Shown here one piece after another: positions 43,386 to 51,819 of a stretch of DNA of 64,000 nucleotides. A model generated the notes under the pieces. The model saw only the letters and a list, made by a program, of their open reading frames with translations, did no database searches and was not told where the DNA came from. The stretch spans positions 372,001 to 436,000 of the forward strand of contig NZ_JACIFF010000001.1 in NCBI RefSeq assembly GCF_014197245.1, in the 5' to 3' direction. A program made the translations under genes and the position numbers. Numbering within the stretch: position 1 is the stretch's first letter; each line of letters opens with the position of its first letter. The stretch comes from Neolewinella aquimaris. Lineage in GTDB: Bacteria > Bacteroidota > Bacteroidia > Chitinophagales > Saprospiraceae.

Positions 43386-43880
43386 CTATTCGGCGACCAA
43401 GTCTACGGAACCCAGCCGGTAAAACCCGTCGCTCATGTTCAGTGATTCCTTGTAGCCCAGGGGTACCTCCTGTAGATCGCGGTTTGCGTCGCGCAAGCGA
43501 ACGCCCACCATATAGGTGCCCGGCGAGAAATCCGCCGGAACGTCAAAGCGGTAACTCAGCCAGTTAGCCAGGTGCAGCTCTCCGACGGTATTGGCGCCGG
43601 AGGGGACCGAATAGACCTTCGTCGCGGGACCCGCGAGCGTGACATCCATCGTGTACCGGGCGTTGGGATCTACGCTGCCAACGGTGCGCCATTCCATTTG
43701 CACCTCAAACTTCTCGCCGGCGGTGATCGTCTCCGGCAGGTTGAGGGCGTACACGTAATGGCCGACCCCGTCGACCGGACTTTCCACCACCTGGTCGCTT
43801 AGGTCAATGTCCTGTCTGTTGCCGTTCGAACCGCAGGCGAAGGAACCAATAAGGAGGATGAACACAGCCAAAAATTTCAT
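43386..43880 (-). CDS. Small lipoprotein with a beta-sandwich-like domain
   Basis: A 164-residue exported lipoprotein: MKFLAVFILLIGSFAC ends in a lipobox, followed by a Gly/Asn/Asp linker. The mature part is beta-rich (GHYVYALNLPETITAGEKFEVQMEW, ADFSPGTYMVGVRLRDANRD, MSDGFYRLGSVDLV), similar in pattern to C-terminal domains of DUF4832-type proteins. No catalytic motif is seen and the function is unknown. It is convergent with the DAACS gene (1-nt gap). Confidence 0.65.
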   Translation of the reverse strand: MKFLAVFILLIGSFACGSNGNRQDIDLSDQVVESPVDGVGHYVYALNLPETITAGEKFEVQMEWRTVGSVDPNARYTMDVTLAGPATKVYSVPSGANTVGELHLANWLSYRFDVPADFSPGTYMVGVRLRDANRDLQEVPLGYKESLNMSDGFYRLGSVDLVAE

Positions 43881-44098
43881 ACCGTTTGAGTTTATGTTAA
43901 GAGGGGCTCACCGCGGGATTTGTTTGTAAACATTTGATATTTTTATCCCTTAGAGCTCTGGGTGCTAAATACACTATTGTCCCTACCTTACGCTCCGGGA
44001 TGGGGTGTGTTTCTCGCGTAGCGTCCGTCAATTGTTGTGAACTTCATCCCGGTTAGACCGTCTATTGCCCCTTCCATTTACGATACCAAACCACTTAG

Positions 44099-45844
44099 AT
44101 GATGAAACCAATTTTGGTACTATTTGCGCTGTTGATTGGGGCGACGGGACTTCGGGCGGATCAGGTCTATTTGTTGTTCGATGAAGGCTGCGGCGACCAC
44201 ATTCGCTACGAGCGAACCGTAGGTGGAGCATCCCGGATGGACTATTTTGCCTACGGACTGACCGTCTCCGACGGATCCCAACTTATCTTCGAAACGGACG
44301 CCGAAGGGGCAACCTACCGCCACATCCTGCCCCCGCAGTACCTGTCCTGTTCCGACCTGTCCCTCACGGCCGAGCTGGCCGATCGGATCAACAGTGGACA
44401 AACCCACCTATTCGTCGTGCTTCCCACCGGTGATGAGCAGTACCAAATGCAACCCGTAGTGATGGCGGCGGTAATGCAGCAACGGGGCAACGACATTCGG
44501 TACCGCTCTCCCTTTGCTGCGTTCAGTTTTACTCCCGATGATGCCGTCATCGGAGTGAATCTCGACAATGGGAACCAGGGCGCCCACGTATACTTTGAAG
44601 GAAAGGAAGGAGAGGAGCTCGGTGGTGCCTTTCTATTCCGTCAGCACAATCCCCTTAGCGCCCACCCGATCATCGAATACAAACTGATCCCGGGACTAGG
44701 TATCGTACAACGCCGCATGGGTGGCGACGGTAAGTTTAGCGAGGAGTCGGAAATCTCGGCCCGCGAGGTGAACGGCACCGACCTGATCACTTACCTCCGC
44801 GAACGAGAAGACGGGAACGACACTGCTGCTACGAACTATACCGAAGAGCAACGCTCCTTCAGACCAATCTACGTGGAAGCCGCACCACCCCCCTCCATCA
44901 GCACCGAGGCACAGGCGAAGGATGTTCCCCACGTCATTGCATCTGCGTCCCCGCCCCCCGCGACAACTCCGGTTACCATCCACTACGTCGCTCCCGGCGA
45001 AACGCTTTATGCGATCTCCCGGCGCTATGGAGTTGCGGTGGATGCCATTAAGCACCGCAACGGATTAGTCGATAATACGATATACGTAGGCCAGCAGCTC
45101 GCGGTCGGCGACGACCGGGTAGAACCCACCGTGCCGCCACCGAGCCAGGAGGAATACGCAGCGCCAGTAGTGGCAGTGCCCGTCCCCTACGAGCGGGAAA
45201 CCTCCGAACCTATTTCCGTAACCTCCGATAAATTTCACATCGTCCAGCCGGGTGAAACCTTCGCCAGTCTTGCCCTTCGGTTTGGCTACACTACCGCCCG
45301 CTTTCGCGAGTTTAACGGCGTGAGCGATCAGGCGGTCGCGCAAATCGGACAAAGGTTGAAGACCAGCGACTGTAATTGCCCGCCCCCGCCGGCCGCTGCG
45401 GTGACCAATGATCTGCCGGAAGTCGAGGTTCCCCGGCCGAGTACCTACGTCGCTCCGGCTCCTTCGCCCGCCGCAAGCAGCGAATATCCGGAGATGCCCC
45501 AGGACTATACCGACAGCTACCCCCAACCCGCCTCCGTGGCCCAGCCCGCGGTAAACGTGGTCGTGCCGCCCCCGGCCCGCACCGTGCCGGACGCTGGAAG
45601 ACCGTCTGCTCCACCGGCCTACGGCGGAGGGATCGACATCAGTGGGGGAGATGCTGCTCCTGCCACCTACGGAACGACCGCACCGGTTCAGACCGACCTG
45701 CGTGCCACCCACCAGGTGCGGGAAGGGGAGAGCCTTTACTCGATTTCCCGCCAGTACAGCATTTCGGTGGAAGAGCTGCGCCGGCTCAACGACCTGCTTC
45801 CCGCGGACGTCATTGTGCCCTTTCAGAAGCTCTACGTAAACTAA
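44099..45844 (+). CDS. Secreted protein with three LysM domains
   Basis: A 581-residue exported protein with a signal peptide (MMKPILVLFALLIGATGLRA). The first part is a beta-rich region (DQVYLLFDEGCGDHIRYERT) of unknown fold. Three LysM peptidoglycan-binding domains are seen: about residue 297 (HYVAPGETLYAISRRYGV), about 378 (FHIVQPGETFASLALRFGY) and the C-terminal one (HQVREGESLYSISRQYSI) ending in PFQKLYVN. Long Pro/Ala/Glu linkers separate them. A cell-wall anchored role is likely; no hydrolase domain is seen. Confidence 0.82.
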   Translation: MMKPILVLFALLIGATGLRADQVYLLFDEGCGDHIRYERTVGGASRMDYFAYGLTVSDGSQLIFETDAEGATYRHILPPQYLSCSDLSLTAELADRINSGQTHLFVVLPTGDEQYQMQPVVMAAVMQQRGNDIRYRSPFAAFSFTPDDAVIGVNLDNGNQGAHVYFEGKEGEELGGAFLFRQHNPLSAHPIIEYKLIPGLGIVQRRMGGDGKFSEESEISAREVNGTDLITYLREREDGNDTAATNYTEEQRSFRPIYVEAAPPPSISTEAQAKDVPHVIASASPPPATTPVTIHYVAPGETLYAISRRYGVAVDAIKHRNGLVDNTIYVGQQLAVGDDRVEPTVPPPSQEEYAAPVVAVPVPYERETSEPISVTSDKFHIVQPGETFASLALRFGYTTARFREFNGVSDQAVAQIGQRLKTSDCNCPPPPAAAVTNDLPEVEVPRPSTYVAPAPSPAASSEYPEMPQDYTDSYPQPASVAQPAVNVVVPPPARTVPDAGRPSAPPAYGGGIDISGGDAAPATYGTTAPVQTDLRATHQVREGESLYSISRQYSISVEELRRLNDLLPADVIVPFQKLYVN

Positions 45845-45888
45845 TGGGCCCGACCTCGCCTTCTACTGTCGGTAACTAGTCCGCTTAC

Positions 45889-46995
45889 ATGGTCCCCTTA
45901 TTATTATTCGCCCTCTTCTCCATTGCCTTCAGCTTCCTGTGCTCGATCTTCGAGGCGGTGCTCCTGTCGATCACTCCCAGCTACGTGCAGGTCAAAGTAA
46001 AGGAGGGAGGCACCACCGGCATGCTGCTGCAACGCTTTAAGCAGGAGCTTAACGAGCCACTGACGGCCATTTTATCGCTCAACACCATTGCGCACACCGT
46101 CGGGGCGATCCTCGTCGGGGCCAGTACGGGGGCGGCATTCGGCGAAGGTGGGTTCGTCCTTCCGTTTATCGGCTACGAGATATCCTACGAGGTGATCGTC
46201 AGTGTGGTAATGACCCTCGCTATTCTCATCTTTTCCGAAATCATTCCCAAGAACCTCGGGGCGACTTACTGGAAACAGTTGGCGCCGTTCACGGTCAAAT
46301 CGCTGAATATTCTCGTCAAGATCTTCAAGCTGCTGGGCATGGTCCAGATTTCCAATGCCATCAACCGATTGATGGGCGGAGGGGATGCCCATTCTACGGC
46401 TCTCACGCGCGTAGAATTTGCGATGATGGCCGAAGCCCAGACGGAAGGCGGGCAGCTGAAGGAGGAAGAAGGGCGCATCCTGCGCAACCTGCTCAATTTC
46501 GAGTCACTTACCGTACACGACGTAATGACGCCCCGCACGGTGGTCGTAGGGGCCTGGGCGACGCTCACCATCGGAGAATTCTATAAAAAGTTTGACAACA
46601 GCCCCTTCAGCCGTTACCCGATATTTGGAGAAACCCGGGACCAGGTACTTGGCTACATCTTGAAGGATATGGTGTACAAGGCCATCATCCAAAAACGGGA
46701 GGAGGAGCCCGTGAAAGTGCTTGCCCGGGACATCCTCGCAGTCAGCCAGGACACTTCCCTGCACAAGTTGATCGACATGATGCTGGAGCGGAGGGAGCCC
46801 ATCGCCATGGTCGTCGATGAATTTGGCGGGATGGAAGGACTGGTCACGATGGAAGACGCCATGGAAACCTTACTTGGGCTGGAGATCATGGACGAAATGG
46901 ACAGCACCCAGGACATGCAACGGCTCGCCCGCGAACGCTGGCGCGACCGCGCCAAGGCGATGGGCCTCGAACTGCCGGAAACCATGGTCGATTAA
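45889..46995 (+). CDS. CNNM/CorC-like membrane protein (DUF21 + CBS)
   Basis: A 368-residue protein. Residues 1 to about 175 form a DUF21 membrane domain (LLFALFSIAFSFLCSIFEAVLL, LTAILSLNTIAHTVGAILVGAS, ALIFSEIIPKNLGATYWKQ-like segment). Two CBS domains follow (about 190-320), including HDVMTPRTVVVGAWATLTI and REPIAMVVDEFGGMEGLVTMEDAMETLLGLEI. No CorC_HlyC C-terminal transporter-associated domain is visible, so it is the short form. Members export Mg2+ or Co2+. It ends sharing TTAA with the convergent phosphoesterase gene. Confidence 0.88.
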   Translation: MVPLLLFALFSIAFSFLCSIFEAVLLSITPSYVQVKVKEGGTTGMLLQRFKQELNEPLTAILSLNTIAHTVGAILVGASTGAAFGEGGFVLPFIGYEISYEVIVSVVMTLAILIFSEIIPKNLGATYWKQLAPFTVKSLNILVKIFKLLGMVQISNAINRLMGGGDAHSTALTRVEFAMMAEAQTEGGQLKEEEGRILRNLLNFESLTVHDVMTPRTVVVGAWATLTIGEFYKKFDNSPFSRYPIFGETRDQVLGYILKDMVYKAIIQKREEEPVKVLARDILAVSQDTSLHKLIDMMLERREPIAMVVDEFGGMEGLVTMEDAMETLLGLEIMDEMDSTQDMQRLARERWRDRAKAMGLELPETMVD

Positions 46996-47501
46996 TCGAT
47001 CTTTCCCCGTAGCCCGAGTTCGATGACCTCGAGGTCTTCTACCCGATCGTCCGTTACGGCAAACCGTAGCAGGGTTCTCATGCGGTGAAAACCGTGGCGC
47101 CCGCAGGCCCCGGGATTCATGTGAAGTACGCCCCGCTGCTTGTCCATCATTACCTTCAGGATGTGGCTGTGGCCACAGATGTAAAGTTTCGGCTTCTCCT
47201 CTTCGATCAATTTCCGCACCCGCGCGGTATACCGCCCCGGATACCCGCCAATGTGGGTGATGAGTACCGGTAAGTTCTCGATAACGAAAGAATTGTTGAG
47301 GGGGAGGCGACTTCGCACGGAGGTGTCGTCGATGTTCCCGTACACCCCCCGCAGCGGTTTGAAGGCTTCCAGTTCGTCCAGTACGGAAGCGTCTCCCACG
47401 TCGCCGGCGTGCCACACCTCATCGCAGTCCCCGAAGTAGTCGAACACCGCCGGATCGAGGTAAGAATGGGTGTCGGACAGTAGCCCGATACGTTTACTCA
47501 T
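46992..47501 (-). CDS. Metallophosphoesterase, YfcE/MJ0936-like
   Basis: A 169-residue calcineurin-like phosphoesterase. Metal-binding motifs are visible: LSDTHSYLD (Asp10, His12), HAGDVGD, GNIDD, THIGGYPG and ICGHSHILK. It is the small YfcE-like phosphodiesterase type with no signal peptide. The ATG at 47501 is chosen because the core fold begins there; the ORF track starts at 47546. Its start overlaps the end of the upstream glycosyltransferase-like gene by 8 nt. Confidence 0.9.
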   Translation of the reverse strand: MSKRIGLLSDTHSYLDPAVFDYFGDCDEVWHAGDVGDASVLDELEAFKPLRGVYGNIDDTSVRSRLPLNNSFVIENLPVLITHIGGYPGRYTARVRKLIEEEKPKLYICGHSHILKVMMDKQRGVLHMNPGACGRHGFHRMRTLLRFAVTDDRVEDLEVIELGLRGKID

Positions 47502-49059
47502 GGTTGATCTTGTAGATGCCGATGCTGATGTCTCTGCGGGGGGCAATTTCCACTACGGGATGCGCGAAATGGACTTCCCGCTTCCCGATCTGTTCTCGCT
47601 CTTCGGGATAGAGGAAATTTGTGGCTACGTAATCGGCCAGGTGCCACTGGGGTTCGTTGATGATCTTGGCCCGGGCGGCGGGGGGAAGCGCCCGAATATT
47701 GTCGATGCAGGGCCAGTTTTGGCACTTTACGCGTCGCGTCTCTCCCTCCGGAATTTGGTCGGCGAGCTTGACCAGGGCCTCCCGGTATCCGGCTCCCCAG
47801 TAATCCATATCGAACCGCCTCAGAATGGGATCTCCACTGATCAGCGCGTTGAAGTACACCTGCTGCTGCGGGTGCATCCTCACCATATTGATCGCCGTAA
47901 CGACGATCCCCGCCGCCAGAATAGGCATTGCCCACTTCCGGTACCGGGTAGCCACTGTGTCGTAACCGACCATGAGCAGGTACACCAGACCGGGATAAAC
48001 GAAGTGCAGGTGGCGCCACCCGTTGTATAGCGTTGAATTAAGAATGATCACGACCAGGATTGGCCCGATCGACAGCCCCAGCTGCACAAAATCCATTTGC
48101 CCGCTGAAGTCCCTCCACAGCCTCCCGCGAAAAACGCCGGAAATACTTTCCCGACTACTTTTCCATATCCCCACAAACATGAATGCCAGGTAAACGATTG
48201 GCGTCGTAATCGCGATCCAGGCAGGAATGTAATAGGCGGGCAGCTGCATAGCGTGGATGTAATCACCGAACAGGAGCACGGAGCTATCCCAACTGTAGTC
48301 TGACATTTTGGTGATCGCACCGGTCAATCGGCTGCCCGTATCGACCCACAGGTAGGGGAAGAAGGGGAGCATGAGGAGCAAAGTCGCCGGAAGGTACACG
48401 GCCGCCTGCACAAGTCTGCGGTACCCATTGGGCTTCTCGAAGAGCTGTTCCCAGACCAGAATAAGTACCGTGGCCGCAAGAATGATCATGGCGGGCAGTC
48501 GGGTATTAAGCGCGAGGGCGGAGGCAAGGACGTGGAAGGCCAGGGCACGATTGGTACGCTTGCGCAAAAAATTGAGCAGGGTATAGGTAGCAATCAGGTA
48601 GAAGACCAGCAGAATGTGATCTTTTGGATTGAAGAAGGCATGAGCAAAGATGCGCGGGCTCAAAAGAAGTACGACCGTGCCGATGAGGGGAAACCACCGG
48701 CGCGTCGGCCACCGCAGGCGGAGCGTTCGGTAAAAGAACATGAGCGCAATCCCGAACAGCAGGTAATTCATCACGTGCCGGATGCGGTAGTAGCGGTAGG
48801 GATCTTCGATTGCTCCGAGTTCGATCTCCGCCAGGGTAGCAACGATCTGATAGATCATTCCGTACTGAGAAAAAGACTTGCCCTCGGTAGCCAGCGGTGG
48901 GTGGTCGATACCGAACCGATCGGCCACGTACTCGACGGTTACGTGGCCATGCCGCCGCTGTACCGCCTCGTCGTAGGTGATGCCGTAGTCGTCCACGATC
49001 AGGTAGCCTACGATGAAGTAGGTCAGGAAGAACAGGCTGACGATCAATCGGTGGTTCAC
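47494..49059 (-). CDS. Multi-span membrane glycosyltransferase-like protein (GT39/PMT-like)
   Basis: A 521-residue membrane protein with about ten to twelve hydrophobic segments. The first loop has DDYGITYDEAVQRR, a DE-containing motif as in GT-C fold mannosyl or arabinosyl transferases. FFNPKDHILLVFYLIATYTLLNFL and a C-terminal soluble region (QVYFNALISGDPILRRFDMDYWGAGY) follow. GT-C enzymes use polyprenyl-phosphate sugars to modify lipids or proteins in the periplasm. Donor and acceptor are unknown. The start codon is GTG (49059). It runs into the metallophosphoesterase gene. Confidence 0.65.
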   Translation of the reverse strand: MNHRLIVSLFFLTYFIVGYLIVDDYGITYDEAVQRRHGHVTVEYVADRFGIDHPPLATEGKSFSQYGMIYQIVATLAEIELGAIEDPYRYYRIRHVMNYLLFGIALMFFYRTLRLRWPTRRWFPLIGTVVLLLSPRIFAHAFFNPKDHILLVFYLIATYTLLNFLRKRTNRALAFHVLASALALNTRLPAMIILAATVLILVWEQLFEKPNGYRRLVQAAVYLPATLLLMLPFFPYLWVDTGSRLTGAITKMSDYSWDSSVLLFGDYIHAMQLPAYYIPAWIAITTPIVYLAFMFVGIWKSSRESISGVFRGRLWRDFSGQMDFVQLGLSIGPILVVIILNSTLYNGWRHLHFVYPGLVYLLMVGYDTVATRYRKWAMPILAAGIVVTAINMVRMHPQQQVYFNALISGDPILRRFDMDYWGAGYREALVKLADQIPEGETRRVKCQNWPCIDNIRALPPAARAKIINEPQWHLADYVATNFLYPEEREQIGKREVHFAHPVVEIAPRRDISIGIYKINHE

Positions 49060-49077
49060 GACGATAAAATGTAGTGG

Positions 49078-49608
49078 TTACCCCAGCAGATTAAGGGCTT
49101 CGGTGAGGACTTCCCGCTCGGCACTGTCCGCAATATCGCCACCGTCGGTGAAACCTACCTCATTTTGGTAGAGCGGCATCGTAGCGACGATTCGGGCATC
49201 CAGTGCCTGCAACGTCCATTGCAAGGTCCGCATCGCTCGTTCTCCCCGGGGTGGGGCCGGCGTAAAGGTGAGTAAGAGCACCGGCTTACCCGCTGCTTCG
49301 CCCGAGGAAGTGAGCCACTCGAGGGCGTTCTTCAGTACGGCGGGAATAGTGTGGAGATAGGCGGGGGTGCACAGGATCACGCTACTTGCCTGCCGCCACT
49401 TGTCGCGCCATTCGGTCACGGTCGCCGGCCACGGGGACCGGTCGCGATCGGGCTGAAAGACGGGAAGGTCGGCGATGTTGCCGGCGGACACCAGAGCGTG
49501 CTCGGTCAGGTGAGCCAGACTAGCCAGCAGACGCGAATTGGCGCTTAGGGGATGGGGGGATCCGGAGACGGTAAGGTAGAAACGTTCGGTGTCGCCGCTA
49601 GTCGTCAT
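49078..49608 (-). CDS. NADPH-dependent FMN reductase family protein
   Basis: A 176-residue flavodoxin-like oxidoreductase. It has the SGSPHPLSANSRLLASLAHL FMN-phosphate loop, VILCTPAYLHTIPAVLKNALEWLTSS (the flavin isoalloxazine/dimer region) and GKPVLLLTFTPAPPRGERAM. It resembles SsuE/ArsH-like chromate or azo reductases. ATG 49608 lies 11 nt inside the upstream acidic-protein gene, so they are coupled; longer track ORF 49683 is not needed. Confidence 0.85.
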   Translation of the reverse strand: MTTSGDTERFYLTVSGSPHPLSANSRLLASLAHLTEHALVSAGNIADLPVFQPDRDRSPWPATVTEWRDKWRQASSVILCTPAYLHTIPAVLKNALEWLTSSGEAAGKPVLLLTFTPAPPRGERAMRTLQWTLQALDARIVATMPLYQNEVGFTDGGDIADSAEREVLTEALNLLG

Positions 49609-49951
49609 CGTCGGCGACGTCCTCGTCGCTGAGCTCATCCAGGTCGATGTCCGCTTCCTCGATCTCGTCGTCGTACTTATCACCGTACTCTTCGCGGGCC
49701 TCGTCGGTCAGGATGCCTTCATCGTCGTAGTCGTCATCGTCTTCGATGATGAGCTGCGCTTCGGACTTGGTCATCCGGATCAGGTAGTACTTCTCAGCGG
49801 TTTCGAAGGGAAGGGCACTAGCGATTTTACCGTTCACGTCGGTGAAGCGGATCAGGTTGCGCTCGAACCCGTTGGGATAGTTCAGTTTGATCTGCTCGAG
49901 AAGTTCATCGTCGAGCTTATCGTAATTCTTTATTACGCGGGGCTTACTCAT
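49598..49951 (-). CDS. Conserved acidic protein of Bacteroidota, unknown function
   Basis: A 117-residue protein. The N-terminus is KPRVIKNYDKLDDELLEQIKLNYPNG and the middle is FERNLIRFTDVNGKIASALPFETAEKYYLIRM; the C-terminal third is almost wholly acidic (DDDDYDDEG, DELSDEDVADDDD). Proteins of this pattern are common in Bacteroidota without known function. It overlaps the downstream flavin-reductase gene by 11 nt. Confidence 0.7.
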   Translation of the reverse strand: MSKPRVIKNYDKLDDELLEQIKLNYPNGFERNLIRFTDVNGKIASALPFETAEKYYLIRMTKSEAQLIIEDDDDYDDEGILTDEAREEYGDKYDDEIEEADIDLDELSDEDVADDDD

Positions 49952-49994
49952 GAGCGAATTTGAGAGTCGGTAATTTAATGACTAAAAGTAAAGA

Positions 49995-50033
49995 AGGTCA
50001 CCCGGAACGAATAGCTAAGGTTCCGGGTGACCT
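49995..50033 (-). terminator. Terminator of the transaldolase gene
   Basis: AGGTCACCCGGAAC (49995-50008) and its exact reverse complement (50020-50033) form a perfect 14-bp stem with an 11-nt loop. On the minus strand it follows the transaldolase stop by 5 nt and is followed by TCTTTACTTTT, so it ends that gene before the acidic-protein gene. Confidence 0.8.
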
Positions 50034-50038
50034 AGGGG

Positions 50039-50704
50039 CTAAGAAACTACGCTCAACGCTTTTTTGTGATCGGCGAGGAACTTCTCGAGTCCGATGTCCG
50101 TCAGGGGGTGCTTGAACAGGCTATCGAAGCTGCTCAGGGGGCAGGTCACGACGTCGGCACCGGCCTTGGCGGCCTCCACGATGTGCTTTCCGTTGCGAAT
50201 GGATGCGGCCAGGATCTCAGTCTCGAAACCCTGAATGGCGTAGATCTCGGCGATGTCGGAGATGAGCGACATGCCCTCCCAACCGATGTCGTCGATGCGA
50301 CCGATGAAGGGACTCACGTAGGTAGCACCGGCCTTAGCTGCCAGGATCGCTTGTCCCGCGCTGAATACCAGCGTACAGTTGGTCCGGATGCCGTTGTCGC
50401 GGCACCAGGCCAGGGCCTTTACGCCCTCACGGATCATGGGGATCTTGACCACGATGTTATCGGCGATCTTGACCAGCTCACCGGCCTCACGCTTCATTCC
50501 TTCGAGGTCGGTGCTGATCACTTCGGCACTTACGTCACCGTCGGTGATCTCACATATCTTCTTGTAGTGATCGCGGACGTTTTCGTTGCCGCTGATGCTC
50601 TCCTTGGCCATCAGGCTAGGATTGGTAGTCACGCCGTCGAGAATGCCGAGGGATTCGGCTTCGCGGATGTCGTCTAGATTTGCGGTATCGATGAAGAACT
50701 TCAT
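50039..50704 (-). CDS. Transaldolase / fructose-6-phosphate aldolase family
   Basis: A 221-residue short-form transaldolase (TalC/FSA type). The start [33 protein letters not shown], and the Schiff-base Lys87 in NIVVKIPM are visible, then [37 protein letters not shown] and the C-terminal [15 protein letters not shown]. It transfers or cleaves three-carbon units in the pentose phosphate pathway. Whether it has transaldolase or F6P aldolase activity cannot be decided from this reading. Monocistronic. Confidence 0.93.
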   Translation of the reverse strand: MKFFIDTANLDDIREAESLGILDGVTTNPSLMAKESISGNENVRDHYKKICEITDGDVSAEVISTDLEGMKREAGELVKIADNIVVKIPMIREGVKALAWCRDNGIRTNCTLVFSAGQAILAAKAGATYVSPFIGRIDDIGWEGMSLISDIAEIYAIQGFETEILAASIRNGKHIVEAAKAGADVVTCPLSSFDSLFKHPLTDIGLEKFLADHKKALSVVS

Positions 50705-50797
50705 AGTTCGGTAGTTTACTGTGTTTATGGCGCTAACATACCACCCTCCGGGATGTTTCCCAGCGTTTTAGGTAATCTGTACGATAAATATGCCGTT

Positions 50798-51811
50798 TCA
50801 CACGCGCTTCAGCCGGATCGGATAGGTCCGACCGCTAAACCACTGGGGCACGTAAAGATTTTCGTCCCCGTCCAGGCATACGTCGTGGGGGTTCAGGAAG
50901 GTACGGTTATCGTACTCGATGGCATTGAAGTCCCGCTGGTTGATCGGGGCGCTACCGCCCGGCAGCGACACTACCTGCATATCGGCATCGAGTACCGCGA
51001 CCATCCCGTCGTAGTCGTACCAGCTCCGGGTCACGATCACGGCGAAGTAGGTTTGATCGCCGTTGATAACCGGCCGGCAAATGGAAAGCCCCGGCAGCTG
51101 GTAAGTGGTGAGGTGCTTCCCGTCGAGCGTCCACCGCTGAAACTCATTGGCCGCCCGGCTGGTGATGAGCAGGGTAGGCTGCTCGGTCCGGTAATCCACC
51201 ACGATGCCGTGACAGCAGTTGAAGTGCTCGCTTCCGCCGAACGAATCCCGCAGCCTGCCCTTATCGTCGTACCTAAAGATCAGGTTGCTACCGTAGCCGT
51301 CGGCCACATAGATATCGCCATCCGTAGTCACGGTGGTCTCCGTGGGCTTATAGGGCTTGCCCTTGAGTATGTCTTTGGGGGGGCGATCCAGCTCCCGCAG
51401 AATGCGGCCGTCGAGGTCGAGGTTGACAACCGCGCCGGTCTTCGTATCCGTGATCCAGAGGGTCTGGTCCTTGCCCTCGCCCGCGCGCGTCAGGCCGTGG
51501 GGTTCGGGCAGGTCGTGTTTCCAGGCATCGAGGAGTTTTCCGTCCTTATTATACACCAGTACGTCGTGCCCGAGGGAGACCGACGAACACACCAGGCGGC
51601 CGCGGCTGTCCATCACCATCTCGTGGCAGTGCTGTACGGCGTGACGACGGGGATCGAGTTGGCCCCATTTTTGGTCGGCCCGGTATGTAAAATCGCCGTG
51701 GCCCACTACGTCGGCCGCTCCTGATATGTGGGTTGCGGCGGGGAGGATGGGGCCCATCGCTCCCAGTCCCAGCACGGCGGATTTTTGCAAAAATGATCGT
51801 CGGTTATTCAA
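50798..51811 (-). CDS. Tat-exported NHL-type beta-propeller protein
   Basis: A 337-residue protein with a twin-arginine signal (MNNRRSFLQKSAVLGLGAMG, with NRRSFLQK) and a six-bladed beta-propeller (DSRGRLVCSSVSLGHDVLVYNKDGKLLDAW, EPHGLTRAGEGKDQTLWITD, VTTDGDIYVADGYGSNLIFRY, CCHGIVVDYRTEQPTLLITS, NPHDVCLDGDENLYVPQWFSGR). Tat export suggests folding with a cofactor before export. The start codon is TTG (51811); the Tat motif would be lost with a later start. It follows the cytochrome-domain gene by 8 nt and probably works with it. Confidence 0.75.
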   Translation of the reverse strand: MNNRRSFLQKSAVLGLGAMGPILPAATHISGAADVVGHGDFTYRADQKWGQLDPRRHAVQHCHEMVMDSRGRLVCSSVSLGHDVLVYNKDGKLLDAWKHDLPEPHGLTRAGEGKDQTLWITDTKTGAVVNLDLDGRILRELDRPPKDILKGKPYKPTETTVTTDGDIYVADGYGSNLIFRYDDKGRLRDSFGGSEHFNCCHGIVVDYRTEQPTLLITSRAANEFQRWTLDGKHLTTYQLPGLSICRPVINGDQTYFAVIVTRSWYDYDGMVAVLDADMQVVSLPGGSAPINQRDFNAIEYDNRTFLNPHDVCLDGDENLYVPQWFSGRTYPIRLKRV

Positions 51812-51819
51812 AGCCTGGG

